Shown piece after piece: positions 1 to 9,216 of a stretch of DNA of 64,000 bases; within the stretch, counting starts at the first letter, position 1; each line of letters opens with the position of its first letter. The translations under genes were made by a program, and so were the position numbers. Under the pieces are notes generated by a model, which searched no databases, was not told the origin of the DNA, and saw only the letters and a program-made list of their open reading frames with translations. The stretch comes from Candidatus Cryptobacteroides intestinavium. GTDB lineage: Bacteria > Bacteroidota > Bacteroidia > Bacteroidales > UBA932. The stretch covers positions 1-64,000 of the forward strand of contig JADIMI010000021.1 of assembly GCA_017694845.1 (NCBI GenBank). Reading direction: 5' to 3'.

Positions 1-1217
1 TTCATATAGCCGTAGTTGTCATCCGGCCAGATAATGGTCACATCATCGGGAAGCTCGAGCCCCCTGTTGAACACATCCAGCACTTCCTTGTAAGGAGTGA
101 AGGCCTGCGGGATGTCCTCCGCTTTCTTGCCGAGCACATCCACAAGTATCTGTCTCTGGGCCTCCAGCGCCCTCTGCATTGTCTCCTTGCGGGCATCCAT
201 ATCCCCGTCTCCGCTCATCGCCTTGTCATGCAGGCCGCGCAGAGCCAGCGTATAGACGTTCTCGTACGGGGCTGCATCCATCACGCGGGCTTTCAGGACA
301 CTGTCCACACGCTCCTTGTTGGTGTTGTAGTTCCACTCCCCGTATCTGTCGGAATGCCATTCGCTGGCGGTATTGAGAAGCAGCGGCTCGCAATGAGAGG
401 TCGTAATGATCACTGCATAGCGGTCGGCGATCTCCTTGTTTTCCGGGATCTGGTAGAATGCAGTGGAAGCCTCATGCATGGCCGGAGCAAGCATATTGGC
501 CTGCAGACGGAGGATCAGTTCGCATACCTTGTCGTATGTCTTGGGGCCGATGTTGCCGCGCTCCTTCTCGAAATTGTTCTTAGCCCAGCGGAGGATACCC
601 CAGTCCTCATCGTTGATGAAGATACCACGGTATTTCACGGACGGGGTCCTGGAATCAAAATCAGTAACATTGACTGCAAGGGCATCCCTATGCTCTACAG
701 GAGCATCGAGCCACCACCACCACGGGCTGACGCCGATCTCACGGCTGATGGACATAAGTCCGAAGGCCGTTCCCCTGCGGTCGCTTCCGGCGATCACGAT
801 GGCCTTCCTGACACCTTTGCCGGGATTGTCTACAAGACGTACAGCATACCGTTCCCAGCCGCCCTTGATGGCGGAAACATCTATCTTCTCTTTCTCAATC
901 AGGGAATCTATCCATGCAGAAGAACCTACCGTTCCAGCGATGATTGCATATTTGGCACCGGAAACGGCATCCTTGCTGTCAAACAAGGCCGGCTGCACGT
1001 CAGTCACCTTCTCGATATCCGACCTGAGGAGTTCCGCCGCTGTCTTCACGACTGCGGCATCCTTACTGTCGTAGCATATTGCCGCGACATTCCTGCTGTC
1101 GACAATGGTGAAAGCCCGTCTGTCAGGACCGTTCTCTGCCAGAGTCACCTGAGCATACGCCGCACTGCCTGCGAGCAGACATACGGCAATGAATAAGACT
1201 GATCTGAATATTTTCAT
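1..1217 (-). CDS. GH115 alpha-glucuronidase, N-terminal part (cut by window edge)
   Basis: Read on the minus strand from the ATG at 1215-1217, this gives an open frame of 405 codons that runs off the left edge. It starts with a signal peptide ending near AGSAAYA|Q. The segments GSDRRGTAFGLMSISREIG, VSPWWWWLDAPV, YRGIFINDEDWG and the closing IWPDDNYGYM are typical of GH115, which removes (4-O-methyl-)glucuronic acid alpha-1,2-linked to xylan or found on related glucuronic-acid glycans. Family members are usually over 800 residues, so about half is outside the window. It is the last visible gene of the minus-strand operon, 45 bp after a lipoprotein gene. The export signal points to the periplasm or cell surface. 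The family is secure; the exact substrate is inferred from context. Confidence 0.9.
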   Translation of the reverse strand, partial: MKIFRSVLFIAVCLLAGSAAYAQVTLAENGPDRRAFTIVDSRNVAAICYDSKDAAVVKTAAELLRSDIEKVTDVQPALFDSKDAVSGAKYAIIAGTVGSSAWIDSLIEKEKIDVSAIKGGWERYAVRLVDNPGKGVRKAIVIAGSDRRGTAFGLMSISREIGVSPWWWWLDAPVEHRDALAVNVTDFDSRTPSVKYRGIFINDEDWGILRWAKNNFEKERGNIGPKTYDKVCELILRLQANMLAPAMHEASTAFYQIPENKEIADRYAVIITTSHCEPLLLNTASEWHSDRYGEWNYNTNKERVDSVLKARVMDAAPYENVYTLALRGLHDKAMSGDGDMDARKETMQRALEAQRQILVDVLGKKAEDIPQAFTPYKEVLDVFNRGLELPDDVTIIWPDDNYGYM

Positions 1218-1262
1218 AAAATGTTTCTGTGAAATCTGACAGCAGCACGAGGCTGCCGTCTG

Positions 1263-2531
1263 TTATTCGGTATAGGTCTTCTCGTCACAACCGAGATAGA
1301 ATTCCTCGATCTGGGCTGTTGTGCCTGAATTGCCGTCCGGGCCGAAGCACTCGGTACCTTTGAATGTGAATTTCAGATACCTGTAGTTGCTTTCAGGGAT
1401 AGAGATATTCCCTGACTCCCTGGTCTCGGTGGAATTCTGCTGGGCAGTGAAATCTATATCCGTAATAATCGTAGTGAACGGCCCATCTGCAGAATTGCTG
1501 CCTGAAATCTCGTTGAATTTCTTGAACCTTACGCGCAGGTCATCCTTATGAGTACTGATATTGCTGATACGGAAATAGTTGACTTTACGCTCCTGTCCCA
1601 TATCAATGATGAACCAGGCCTCGTGGTCAGCCGCAGTCCCCCTGTTTTTCACACAGAATGCCGTACCGTTCGACAGCTCTGCATCATCCGTTGCACCGGA
1701 CCTGCTGACGATCTTACGTCCATCGAGCATTGCAGTCAGACTGTTGTTCCTTCCGTTTATAAGTCTCTGCTCCGCAGCTGTCAGAAGAGGGTCGGAGAAT
1801 GTCATAGTCCAGTACCAGTTCTCTCCTTCGATAGCGGCTTCCTCTCCGTCCTCATCCCCTTCAAAGCGAGGATAGTCTCCAGGAATACTGTATACCTTGA
1901 TAGTGATTTCATCCTTAATGTCAGAATGCCCGGCAGCTGACGCAGTGATCTTCACACCTTCGGACAGCTTGTGAAGGGTCATCTTTCCGTTCTCATCGAC
2001 AGAAGCCACCGCAGGATCTGATGATGCGAAATTTATCCCTTCGGTATATCCTGCCGGCTCCACTGTAAGCAACGAATTGAGGTCTATGCCTTCTGTAGAA
2101 GCTGCCAGTTCATATTCCTGCTCATCCGCAGAGAAAGTTATGGAGGTAATGTCAACTGTCTGAACGGCAGCCGAAACTGTTATAATGAACTTGACGGTCT
2201 TTTCTCCTGCAGAGACAGAGATTGTGGCGGCACCCTCGGCTACGGCCGTAATGACCCCGGCCTCTGATACAGTGGCTACGGCCTCATCAGAGCTGCTGTA
2301 TGAGACTGTCCTGTCTGTCGCATTTTCCGGAAGTACAGTCACAAGGTCAGCTATAGAAAGGGTCTCACCTTCGACAAGAGACACCCCTTCAGAGATAGAA
2401 CTGTCAAGAGTGATGGATTCGACGGCTACAGTCTCCTCTCCTCCCTCTTCATTGGTGTTTTCTGGCTTCTCGCATCCGGCAGCCATAAGTGCGGCTGCAG
2501 CCAGCAGCGGGAATAAACGTATTGTCTTCAT
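1263..2531 (-). CDS. Surface lipoprotein with bacterial Ig-like (BIG2) and discoidin-like C-terminal domains
   Basis: The 422-residue product begins with a lipoprotein signal (LMAAGC, Cys at about residue 20). Two Ig-like group 2 modules follow at about 35-120 and 125-215, each with the SSSDEAVATVSEAGVITAV-type signature. The C-terminal 200 residues resemble an F5/8 type C (CBM32-like) beta-sandwich: a WFIIDMGQERKVNYFRI strand, then an EISGSNS segment and a closing YRYLKFTFKG strand. Such proteins downstream of SusD usually act as surface glycan-binding proteins (SGBPs). It is a paralogue of the next gene upstream (2617-3996), with the same domain order. The lipoprotein and Ig calls are firm. 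Binding function is inferred from position, and no ligand can be named. Confidence 0.75.
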   Translation of the reverse strand: MKTIRLFPLLAAAALMAAGCEKPENTNEEGGEETVAVESITLDSSISEGVSLVEGETLSIADLVTVLPENATDRTVSYSSSDEAVATVSEAGVITAVAEGAATISVSAGEKTVKFIITVSAAVQTVDITSITFSADEQEYELAASTEGIDLNSLLTVEPAGYTEGINFASSDPAVASVDENGKMTLHKLSEGVKITASAAGHSDIKDEITIKVYSIPGDYPRFEGDEDGEEAAIEGENWYWTMTFSDPLLTAAEQRLINGRNNSLTAMLDGRKIVSRSGATDDAELSNGTAFCVKNRGTAADHEAWFIIDMGQERKVNYFRISNISTHKDDLRVRFKKFNEISGSNSADGPFTTIITDIDFTAQQNSTETRESGNISIPESNYRYLKFTFKGTECFGPDGNSGTTAQIEEFYLGCDEKTYTE

Positions 2532-2616
2532 TGTATATGTTTTAAATATCGTTCTTTTAACGAGTAAATGGAGCCGGAATGATTCCCGGCTCCATCGTAA
2601 TGATTTTCAATAAGGT

Positions 2617-3996
2617 CTATTCAGTATAGATCTTGCCTCCCATATAGAGCTCCGCTATCTGGATAGCGTTACCGTCACGGTCTGAATTCTCATCGGTCGG
2701 ATTGACAAAATATCCATAGCAACGGTCTTTCTGTTTGAAGATAAACTTGATATACCTGTATGACTCGGTATTGTCGAAGACAGCCTTTTCGGATTCCATC
2801 TTGTAGGTATACGGCTCGGCATCTCCCCTTGAATTGAATCCTTCGATTCCTGTAGCAATTGTTGTCCACTGACTCTTGTCATTGCTTCCCTGGATCTCGC
2901 TCACACGGGTCACACGGATACCACGGTCATCAGCGTTGTCCGAAATGTTCACAGTCCTGAAATAGTTGACAGGCTGGCTCACTTTCATATCGATGATAAA
3001 ATAGCATCCATCTGATTCAAGCGACTGCTTGTTTCCTCCCGGTCTCTGCCAGCAGAAAGCAGTACCGTTTGATGCTGTCGGAAGATTGTTTGCGGCACCG
3101 CCTCGGTCAATAATACGTCTGTTGTCAAGCATAGCATATCTGTAGCTGTTTCTTTGGCCGGTATTGGCCCAGCCATCTTTGTGTCCGCCTCCGAGCCAGT
3201 CGAACTCTATCATCTCCCATCCGCCATCCGTGTGTGGCATAGAGTTCCATTCAGTCGCAGATGAACCCATTATAGCACGAGCCGTTCCATCATTGACGCC
3301 ATCACCGTTGCCATCTCCATCGCCAGGGAAACGTGAATATTCCACCATTCTGTAGAATTTCACTGTCACTACGGCAGGGGTTACATTGGAGAACTCTGCA
3401 GCAGCTGTGATGGTCGTCTGTCCGAGCTTGTGGATGGTGATAATACCGTCTGCATCGATAGTTGCGACACTTTCATCAGATGAAGTGAAGAGGATAGTCT
3501 CCGTTGCATATTCCACCTCGTCGGCAGATCCTACATAGAGGATATTGTTGATATCCACTGTCCCGCCATCGATGTCATACTCAGGGTTTTCGTTCGTGAA
3601 CCTGAGCGAAGCGATGGCGATGTAGTCAGGCTCTTTCACCGTGACATCGAAAGTGGCCATTACATCTGACTCCGCATTCCCTATACGCACGGTAATGGAG
3701 CATGATCCGACATTGACTCCTGTAAGGATGCCTTCAGGGGTTATGGAAGCGATGCTCTCATCAGAAGATGTGTAGTACTGGGCAGTATTTGTGGCATCTA
3801 TCGGGAGATAGGAAATATGCTCGGGAACAGAGTATGTCGCCCCTCTCTGGATCTCGATACCTGCCGCCAGGGCTTCGTCAAGGACAACCTCCGATACAGG
3901 GGCGTTGTTGACCGACCCGGTATCAGGAATGTTGTTTTCGCAGCCGGCAGCAAAGAGGACTGCCGCTGCAAGAAGGTATGTTGATAATTTTTTCAT
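2617..3996 (-). CDS. Surface lipoprotein, BIG2 and discoidin-like domains (probable SGBP)
   Basis: The product has 459 residues and a lipobox LFAAGC (Cys at about residue 19). Two BIG2-type Ig modules span roughly 35-120 and 125-220, with the signatures YTSSDESIASITPEGILTG and FTSSDESVATIDADGIITI. A discoidin-like C-terminal domain contains CYFIIDMKVSQPVNYFRTV and ends YRYIKFIFKQ. A loop rich in Asp and Gly (GDGDGNGDGVNDG, around residue 225) looks able to bind calcium. It follows SusD in the operon, separated by a 127-bp gap that holds two REP-like repeats, and precedes its paralogue at 1263-2531. The likely role is glycan capture at the outer surface, inferred from the SusCD-SGBP order. Confidence 0.75.
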   Translation of the reverse strand: MKKLSTYLLAAAVLFAAGCENNIPDTGSVNNAPVSEVVLDEALAAGIEIQRGATYSVPEHISYLPIDATNTAQYYTSSDESIASITPEGILTGVNVGSCSITVRIGNAESDVMATFDVTVKEPDYIAIASLRFTNENPEYDIDGGTVDINNILYVGSADEVEYATETILFTSSDESVATIDADGIITIHKLGQTTITAAAEFSNVTPAVVTVKFYRMVEYSRFPGDGDGNGDGVNDGTARAIMGSSATEWNSMPHTDGGWEMIEFDWLGGGHKDGWANTGQRNSYRYAMLDNRRIIDRGGAANNLPTASNGTAFCWQRPGGNKQSLESDGCYFIIDMKVSQPVNYFRTVNISDNADDRGIRVTRVSEIQGSNDKSQWTTIATGIEGFNSRGDAEPYTYKMESEKAVFDNTESYRYIKFIFKQKDRCYGYFVNPTDENSDRDGNAIQIAELYMGGKIYTE

Positions 3997-4021
3997 TCTT
4001 TGTTTTGTTTTTTTGGTGTTT

Positions 4022-4108
4022 CAGATCCTTCGCTTCGCTCAGGATGACAGTGAAAAGTCAGGATGACTGAGTGGGAACTCAGATCCTTCGCTTCGCTCAG
4101 GATGACTG
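4022..4108. repeat. Two REP-like repeats (CAGATCCTTCGCTTCGCTCA type)
   Basis: The motif CAGATCCTTCGCTTCGCTCA followed by GGATGAC occurs at 4022-4048, and a near-identical copy is at 4080-4106. Both lie in the gap between susD and the first lipoprotein gene. The same sequence, in either orientation, recurs in many other intergenic gaps of this window. Confidence 0.85.
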
Positions 4109-4123
4109 AAACACCGTTATTTA

Positions 4124-6025
4124 TTACCAGCCAGGGTTCTGGACAAGCTTGTCACTTCTCTTGGTCTCATCGTTAGGGATAGGATAGAGGTAGTTCTTCT
4201 CCGCGAAATATCTCGGATTGAAGTTCATCCTCGTGTAGAATCCATCCTCCTCGGTGCGGAAGAGATTGAGCCTTGTCATATCCTTGTTGAGTACATCCAC
4301 CCCGATGAGCCAGCGGCAGAGGTCGAAATATCTCTGTCCTTCAGTACAGAGCTCGATACGGCTCTCCCTGCGGATGGCATCACGCATAAGGGTGTAGTTG
4401 CCGGCAATGCTCGGGTTGCATTCCTCGAGAGGCTTGATGCCTGCACGGTCACGCACGAGGTTGACATATTTGAGGATCTTATCCTGGTTGCCGACTGCAT
4501 CCTGCTCGTTGAGCATCTCTGCATAGAGAAGGTAGAATTCGGCAAGACGGAAAATGATTGACGGACGGTACTTGCTTGACACATAACCCGTTCCCTGTCC
4601 GAGTTTTCTATAGTAGCGCTTGTACAGCATATGGCCTGTGTTAGGCTCTCCGTCTCCGCTACCTGTACCGGAAGATGCCTGGTAGTCGAACTCGATACGG
4701 TTGCCGGAGGATGCCCAGGTCATACCGGTGAAGGTGACGCTGTTATAGAAACGCGGCTCCCTGTGGAGATACATTCCGTTCACCTCGTATGCTTCTGCGT
4801 TCTCCATCTCGGTTGTCACATTGGCTTCGCCGTAGCATTTTACAAGGTCGAGAGTCCCCCATTCGTCTGCCTCGTTGCCATAATAGTCATAGACTGTGGA
4901 CTTATGCATGAATTCGGATTCATACTCGTTGAACCTGATAGGATAGCCTTCCTCATCGTAGAAGTCATCCACAAGTTCCTGGAGCATATCCACTCCGTTC
5001 AGGCCATGATACTCTCCCTTAGGAGTGCAGTGGCCATCGAAAGTCTCGGCGTTGAGGGATCCCCAGCTGCTGGTGGTAGTAGCCCAGATGATCTCGCTGT
5101 TATACTCCTGGAACAGGTTGTACAGGTCTTCTGCAGGGTTGTCTGTGTCAACAAGAGCATAGCGTCCTGCCTCTGCATAGTCGAGGAATTCACGGAGATA
5201 CTTGACAGCGTTGTCGATTTTCTGATCTTTCGTGCTTTCATCCGGGAAGAGTTTCTTGCCATCGGTATTGGCAAGGCTCGCTCCGTATTTCCAGCTTCCG
5301 TTGAACAGAGGGCTGGCGGCATAGACCCAGAGCTTTGCCCTATAGGCCATGGCGACACCCTTCGTAGGAACACCGCGCATATTCTCGTTGTTGGTATACG
5401 GTTCCTGCTCCATATCCACCATTGCCGCCGCAAGCTCGGAATCGATCCAGTTCACTACCTCATCCACAGAACTCCTTTCAAGGTCAGGAAGGTTGTCGAG
5501 GGTATACGAGTTGGCCACGATAGGGATAGGCCCGTACATCTCGAACAGATAGTAGTGGTAGATGGCACGCATGAACTTCACGTTGGCCTTATATATCTTC
5601 ATCTCGGCCTCGGAGATATGAGGGGCATCCGGACCTCCCTCCTCCTGAAGAGCATGGGCATATTCAAGGAAGATGTTGCACTGACGGATGGACTGATAGA
5701 GGCTTCCCCACCTGTGGTTGTGGCCGAGGTCCGAGTTCCAGTTGGAATATTTGCCGTATTTGTTGTGTTCACGGGTATAGATCTCGTCAGCATAACCTGC
5801 CCACGCATCTCCCATATCATTGGTCGCGCCCCAGATATTGGAATAGTCAGGCCTGTTGTCGAAGCACTGGCCGTACCATTTCTTCGTACGGTCAACGTTG
5901 CTGAAGATAGTCTCGAAACTTGAGATACCTCCAAGCTCCTCGGAGACATCAAGAAAGTCGCACGAAGTAGTCGCGCCTACTGCAAGAGCTCCTGCAAGAA
6001 TAGTTTTCAATATATATTTTCTCAT
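4124..6025 (-). CDS. SusD-like outer-membrane glycan-binding lipoprotein (RagB/SusD family), PUL 1
   Basis: This 633-residue product has a lipoprotein signal ending TTSC (Cys at about residue 22). SusD features include N-terminal FLDVSEELGG, the tetratricopeptide-like helical region with KANVKFMRAIYHYYLFEMYGPIPIV (about residues 145-170) and a C-terminal FRLAEFYLLYAEMLNE segment. The C terminus also has RRESRIELCTEGQRYFDLCRW and ends YLYPIPNDE...LVQNPGW. SusD proteins form a lid over their SusC partner and bind the glycan being imported. The gene starts 11 bp after susC, so the two are co-transcribed. Family confidence is very high, and specificity cannot be read from the sequence. Confidence 0.95.
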   Translation of the reverse strand: MRKYILKTILAGALAVGATTSCDFLDVSEELGGISSFETIFSNVDRTKKWYGQCFDNRPDYSNIWGATNDMGDAWAGYADEIYTREHNKYGKYSNWNSDLGHNHRWGSLYQSIRQCNIFLEYAHALQEEGGPDAPHISEAEMKIYKANVKFMRAIYHYYLFEMYGPIPIVANSYTLDNLPDLERSSVDEVVNWIDSELAAAMVDMEQEPYTNNENMRGVPTKGVAMAYRAKLWVYAASPLFNGSWKYGASLANTDGKKLFPDESTKDQKIDNAVKYLREFLDYAEAGRYALVDTDNPAEDLYNLFQEYNSEIIWATTTSSWGSLNAETFDGHCTPKGEYHGLNGVDMLQELVDDFYDEEGYPIRFNEYESEFMHKSTVYDYYGNEADEWGTLDLVKCYGEANVTTEMENAEAYEVNGMYLHREPRFYNSVTFTGMTWASSGNRIEFDYQASSGTGSGDGEPNTGHMLYKRYYRKLGQGTGYVSSKYRPSIIFRLAEFYLLYAEMLNEQDAVGNQDKILKYVNLVRDRAGIKPLEECNPSIAGNYTLMRDAIRRESRIELCTEGQRYFDLCRWLIGVDVLNKDMTRLNLFRTEEDGFYTRMNFNPRYFAEKNYLYPIPNDETKRSDKLVQNPGW

Positions 6026-6036
6026 ATTTATCCTTT

Positions 6037-9000
6037 TTAGAAGTCAAGTTGAACTCCGAGAGTGAATGAATGCTGCATAGGATAGCTGACTCCCTTGTTC
6101 CTGTTACCCTGTTCAGGATCCCAGAACTTGATATGGTCGAACACGCAGAGGTTCTCTCCGAGCAGATAGATACGCAGTCCGCTGATCTTGAGGGTCCTGA
6201 GGGCCTTTTCAGGAAGGACGTATCCGATCTCTGCATTCTTGAGGCGGAGGAACGAACCATCACGGAGCCACCAGGTGCTCGGCTCGTCGTTGATACTGTT
6301 GCCGTATCCGACGTGAAGTCTCGGATAGACTACATCCTGGCTCGGGTTCTCTGTCGTCCAGCGGTCGAGGAAAGCGGTACGGTAGTTACCTTTCTCTACA
6401 CCCCAGTTGAACGGCCAGAATGTACTGTTGCCGGAAGCAAGGAGGATAGAGGTGTTGGCCACGCCGGAGAAGAATACGCTGGCATAGATACCCTTCCATT
6501 CTACGTTGAATCCGAAACCGAAGTTGATCTCAGGAGTCTGGTAAGGGTGTCCCACCCCGCGCACCTTGTCGTTGGTGTCGATGATGCCATCGTGGTTCAT
6601 ATCCACATACTTGATATCGCCAGGGCCGATGATACCGCCGAGAGCTGGCTGAGGAAGACCCGGACGGAGGGTGTATGCATCGGTGCCGTTGTCGTTCTTG
6701 GTCACGATGAAGTCATCGATGGTATAGAGTCTTTCCGCAATATAGAGCTCCTGCTCGTTGATACGGGTGCCTGTAACCCTCTGGTATTCCTCGGATGGAG
6801 TAAGCTCATCTATCTCGAGGACCTTGTTGCGGGCGAATGTGAATGTACCGCGTGCGCTGACTTTCCAGTCTCCGAAGGACTTCATCATATCGATGCTCGC
6901 ATCCAGTCCCTGGTTGCGCACCCTACCGTAGTTCTGCCAAGGATTCTGGTGGAAACCTGCGTACTGCGGGATGGTGTTCCTCTGAAGCAGGATGGCTGAA
7001 CGGATGTTGTAGAAGTAGTCAGCCTGGATCTGGATAGCCCTGTTGAAGAACGAGAGGTCGAGTCCGACGTTGGTCTTGTCCTCTATCTCCCATCCGAGGG
7101 TCAGATTCTCGAACTGGAGGTCATAGATACCTGCTCCGAGACCGTTGGTCGCACCACCGCTGGAGATACCCTGGTTGAAGGTGTGTCCGCTTTCAGAGAA
7201 GGTAGCACGGTAGAGGAAACGGCTTGTTCCCGTATCATCGTTACCGGTACGTCCGAACGATGCCCTTACCTTGGCAGAGCTCAGGACTCTCTTCAGTCCT
7301 TCCGGATACCAGCTCTCGTTGGAGATCATATAGCTGGCTCCGACTGCAGGGAAGAAGCCGAAACGGTTCTTCTTTGCGAAAGTCTCCGAACCGGTGTAAC
7401 CGAAGTTGGCCTCGATGAAGTAACGGTTGTCATATCCATAAGTGATACGGCCGACAAGACCCTGGGTCCTGTAGACGAGGGCTTCATTGTTCTTCTGGCG
7501 CTCTTTCTGGTTGTAAAGGAGCATCGCGCCTACAGCGTGTTTGCCTGCGAATGTGTTGTTGTACTCGAGGGCTGCCTCCACATAGATCTGACGGTCGTAT
7601 GTGTTGCCGGTGATCTCCACCTGCTTTACATCAGGAGAACCTGCCACGATCTGGTTGTAGATGAGGGCTCCCGTCTCCGGGTCACGGCCAGTTGCGTGAT
7701 ATTTGGACGGGCCGTAGTTACGCAGCTTGGACAGGGTGTTCTCGAGGTCGAAGCTGACCGCTCCCCTTGCAGAGAGTCCTTCAGTGATGAAGTGCAGGTC
7801 CTGCCTGAGGTTCACCCTTGACTGGATATTGGTCTGGAACTCCCTTCTGTAACCCTGCTGATAGAGCATATAGTACGGGTTACGGTTATTGCCATCCGTC
7901 TCTCCTCCAGGATATGTGGATACTGTGCCATCACTGTAGACCATAGGGAAGAGGTGAGGAGGAGTGTGGAGCATGAACACGAACACATCGTCCGGAGAAC
8001 GGTTGGCAGTCCTTCTTGCAGTGTACTGGCCTGCGAGGTCGATGCTCAGCTGTGTAGTCTTGCTGACCTTGAGGTCGATGTTGCTTCGGAGGTTGAAACG
8101 GTCGTATGAGAAGTTGCTGTTGTACTTGGACTCAGGGTTCTTCTTGAACACGCCGTCTTTCTGCTGGTAGCCTCCGGTCACGAAGTACTTCGCGTTCTCC
8201 GTACCGCCGCGGAAGCTGAGGGTGTACCTCTGGCCGTGGATGGTCCTTGCGATAAGGTCTGTCCACTGAGCGTTAGGATAGAGGTCAGGGTCGGCTCCGC
8301 TTTCGTGAAGATCGATGACATCACCAGAGTACAAAGGCTCCATTCCATCATTCACGAGGGCTTCGTTGGCAAGTCTCATATAGTCCCAGGAATCCACGAA
8401 GTCAGGAATCCTGTAAGGGACCGAGAGGTTCTGCTCTACCCTGAGGCTGATCTGCTGCTTTCCGATGTGACCGCGCTTGGTGGTGACAAGGATGACACCG
8501 TTTGCACCTTCGGCACCGTACATCGCTGTCGCCGCGGCATCCTTCAGAAGGCTGAAGCTCTCGATCTCATCTGCATCGAGGTCGGTGATGGAACGTTCCA
8601 CGCCATCGACCAGCACGAGAGGGGAAGTACCTCCCTTGAACGAGCTGACACCGCGGATCCAGAACTCTGCATCGTCACGTCCAGGCTCGGCGTTCCTCTG
8701 CACGGCGATAAGGCCCGGGAGCTGACCCTGGATACTGGATGTGATATTGGTGGATGTCACCTTCAGGTCATCAGTCGTGATAGTGGACAGGGAGCTGACG
8801 ATAGCCTGGCGCTTCTGGGCACCGTAGGCCACGGCCACTGCCTCCTCAAGGGCGTTGGTATCCGGCTTGAGACTTACGTTGAGGGTGTTGCTTGAGCTCC
8901 TTGGCTTGATTGTCTGCTCAAGGTAGCTGATGAAACTGAATGTAAGTTCATCTGTCTGGTTGATGTCGATGACATACATACCGTCCAGATTTGTGGTAGT

Positions 9001-9171
9001 TCCTACCTCTGTGCCTTTGATATAGACATAGGCACCAGGCAAGGGCTGACCATTCTCGTCTGTGACGGTACCGGTGATCCTCCGTTTACCGTCATCCTGC
9101 GCATATACGCTGGTTATACCTGCCGATATAAACAGTGTAATGAGCATCAAAAATCTGTACAATCCTTTCAT
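6037..9171 (-). CDS. SusC-like TonB-dependent outer-membrane transporter, PUL 1
   Basis: The product has 1044 residues. A signal peptide ends at VYAQ (about residue 25). A carboxypeptidase-regulatory-like domain follows (about 30-110; GTVTDENGQPLPGAYVYIKG). The TonB plug domain spans about 120-235 and contains LPGLIAVQRNAEPGRDDAEF, VLVDGVERSI and the SusC signature AAATAMYGAEGANGVILVTT. The rest is a long beta-barrel ending SFTLGVQLDF with the terminal Phe typical of outer-membrane barrels. It imports oligosaccharides into the periplasm using TonB energy, together with the SusD encoded 11 bp downstream. The usual VVVGYG box before the plug reads VAVAYG here. It lies 45 bp after a GH105 gene in the same operon. 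Confidence 0.95.
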   Translation of the reverse strand: MKGLYRFLMLITLFISAGITSVYAQDDGKRRITGTVTDENGQPLPGAYVYIKGTEVGTTTNLDGMYVIDINQTDELTFSFISYLEQTIKPRSSSNTLNVSLKPDTNALEEAVAVAYGAQKRQAIVSSLSTITTDDLKVTSTNITSSIQGQLPGLIAVQRNAEPGRDDAEFWIRGVSSFKGGTSPLVLVDGVERSITDLDADEIESFSLLKDAAATAMYGAEGANGVILVTTKRGHIGKQQISLRVEQNLSVPYRIPDFVDSWDYMRLANEALVNDGMEPLYSGDVIDLHESGADPDLYPNAQWTDLIARTIHGQRYTLSFRGGTENAKYFVTGGYQQKDGVFKKNPESKYNSNFSYDRFNLRSNIDLKVSKTTQLSIDLAGQYTARRTANRSPDDVFVFMLHTPPHLFPMVYSDGTVSTYPGGETDGNNRNPYYMLYQQGYRREFQTNIQSRVNLRQDLHFITEGLSARGAVSFDLENTLSKLRNYGPSKYHATGRDPETGALIYNQIVAGSPDVKQVEITGNTYDRQIYVEAALEYNNTFAGKHAVGAMLLYNQKERQKNNEALVYRTQGLVGRITYGYDNRYFIEANFGYTGSETFAKKNRFGFFPAVGASYMISNESWYPEGLKRVLSSAKVRASFGRTGNDDTGTSRFLYRATFSESGHTFNQGISSGGATNGLGAGIYDLQFENLTLGWEIEDKTNVGLDLSFFNRAIQIQADYFYNIRSAILLQRNTIPQYAGFHQNPWQNYGRVRNQGLDASIDMMKSFGDWKVSARGTFTFARNKVLEIDELTPSEEYQRVTGTRINEQELYIAERLYTIDDFIVTKNDNGTDAYTLRPGLPQPALGGIIGPGDIKYVDMNHDGIIDTNDKVRGVGHPYQTPEINFGFGFNVEWKGIYASVFFSGVANTSILLASGNSTFWPFNWGVEKGNYRTAFLDRWTTENPSQDVVYPRLHVGYGNSINDEPSTWWLRDGSFLRLKNAEIGYVLPEKALRTLKISGLRIYLLGENLCVFDHIKFWDPEQGNRNKGVSYPMQHSFTLGVQLDF

Positions 9172-9216
9172 TAGACTGGTAGTTTAGAGTTTATTGAACT
9201 TTATATATGACTGGAA

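Noticed and set aside
228..1196. 322-codon plus-strand open frame at the left edge
   Set aside because: It lies antisense to the GH115 gene, which has a signal peptide and family motifs. The plus frame has neither.
4631..5923. 430-codon open frame antisense to susD
   Set aside because: It is a shadow of the conserved SusD frame with no recognisable features, a common result of high-GC third codon positions.
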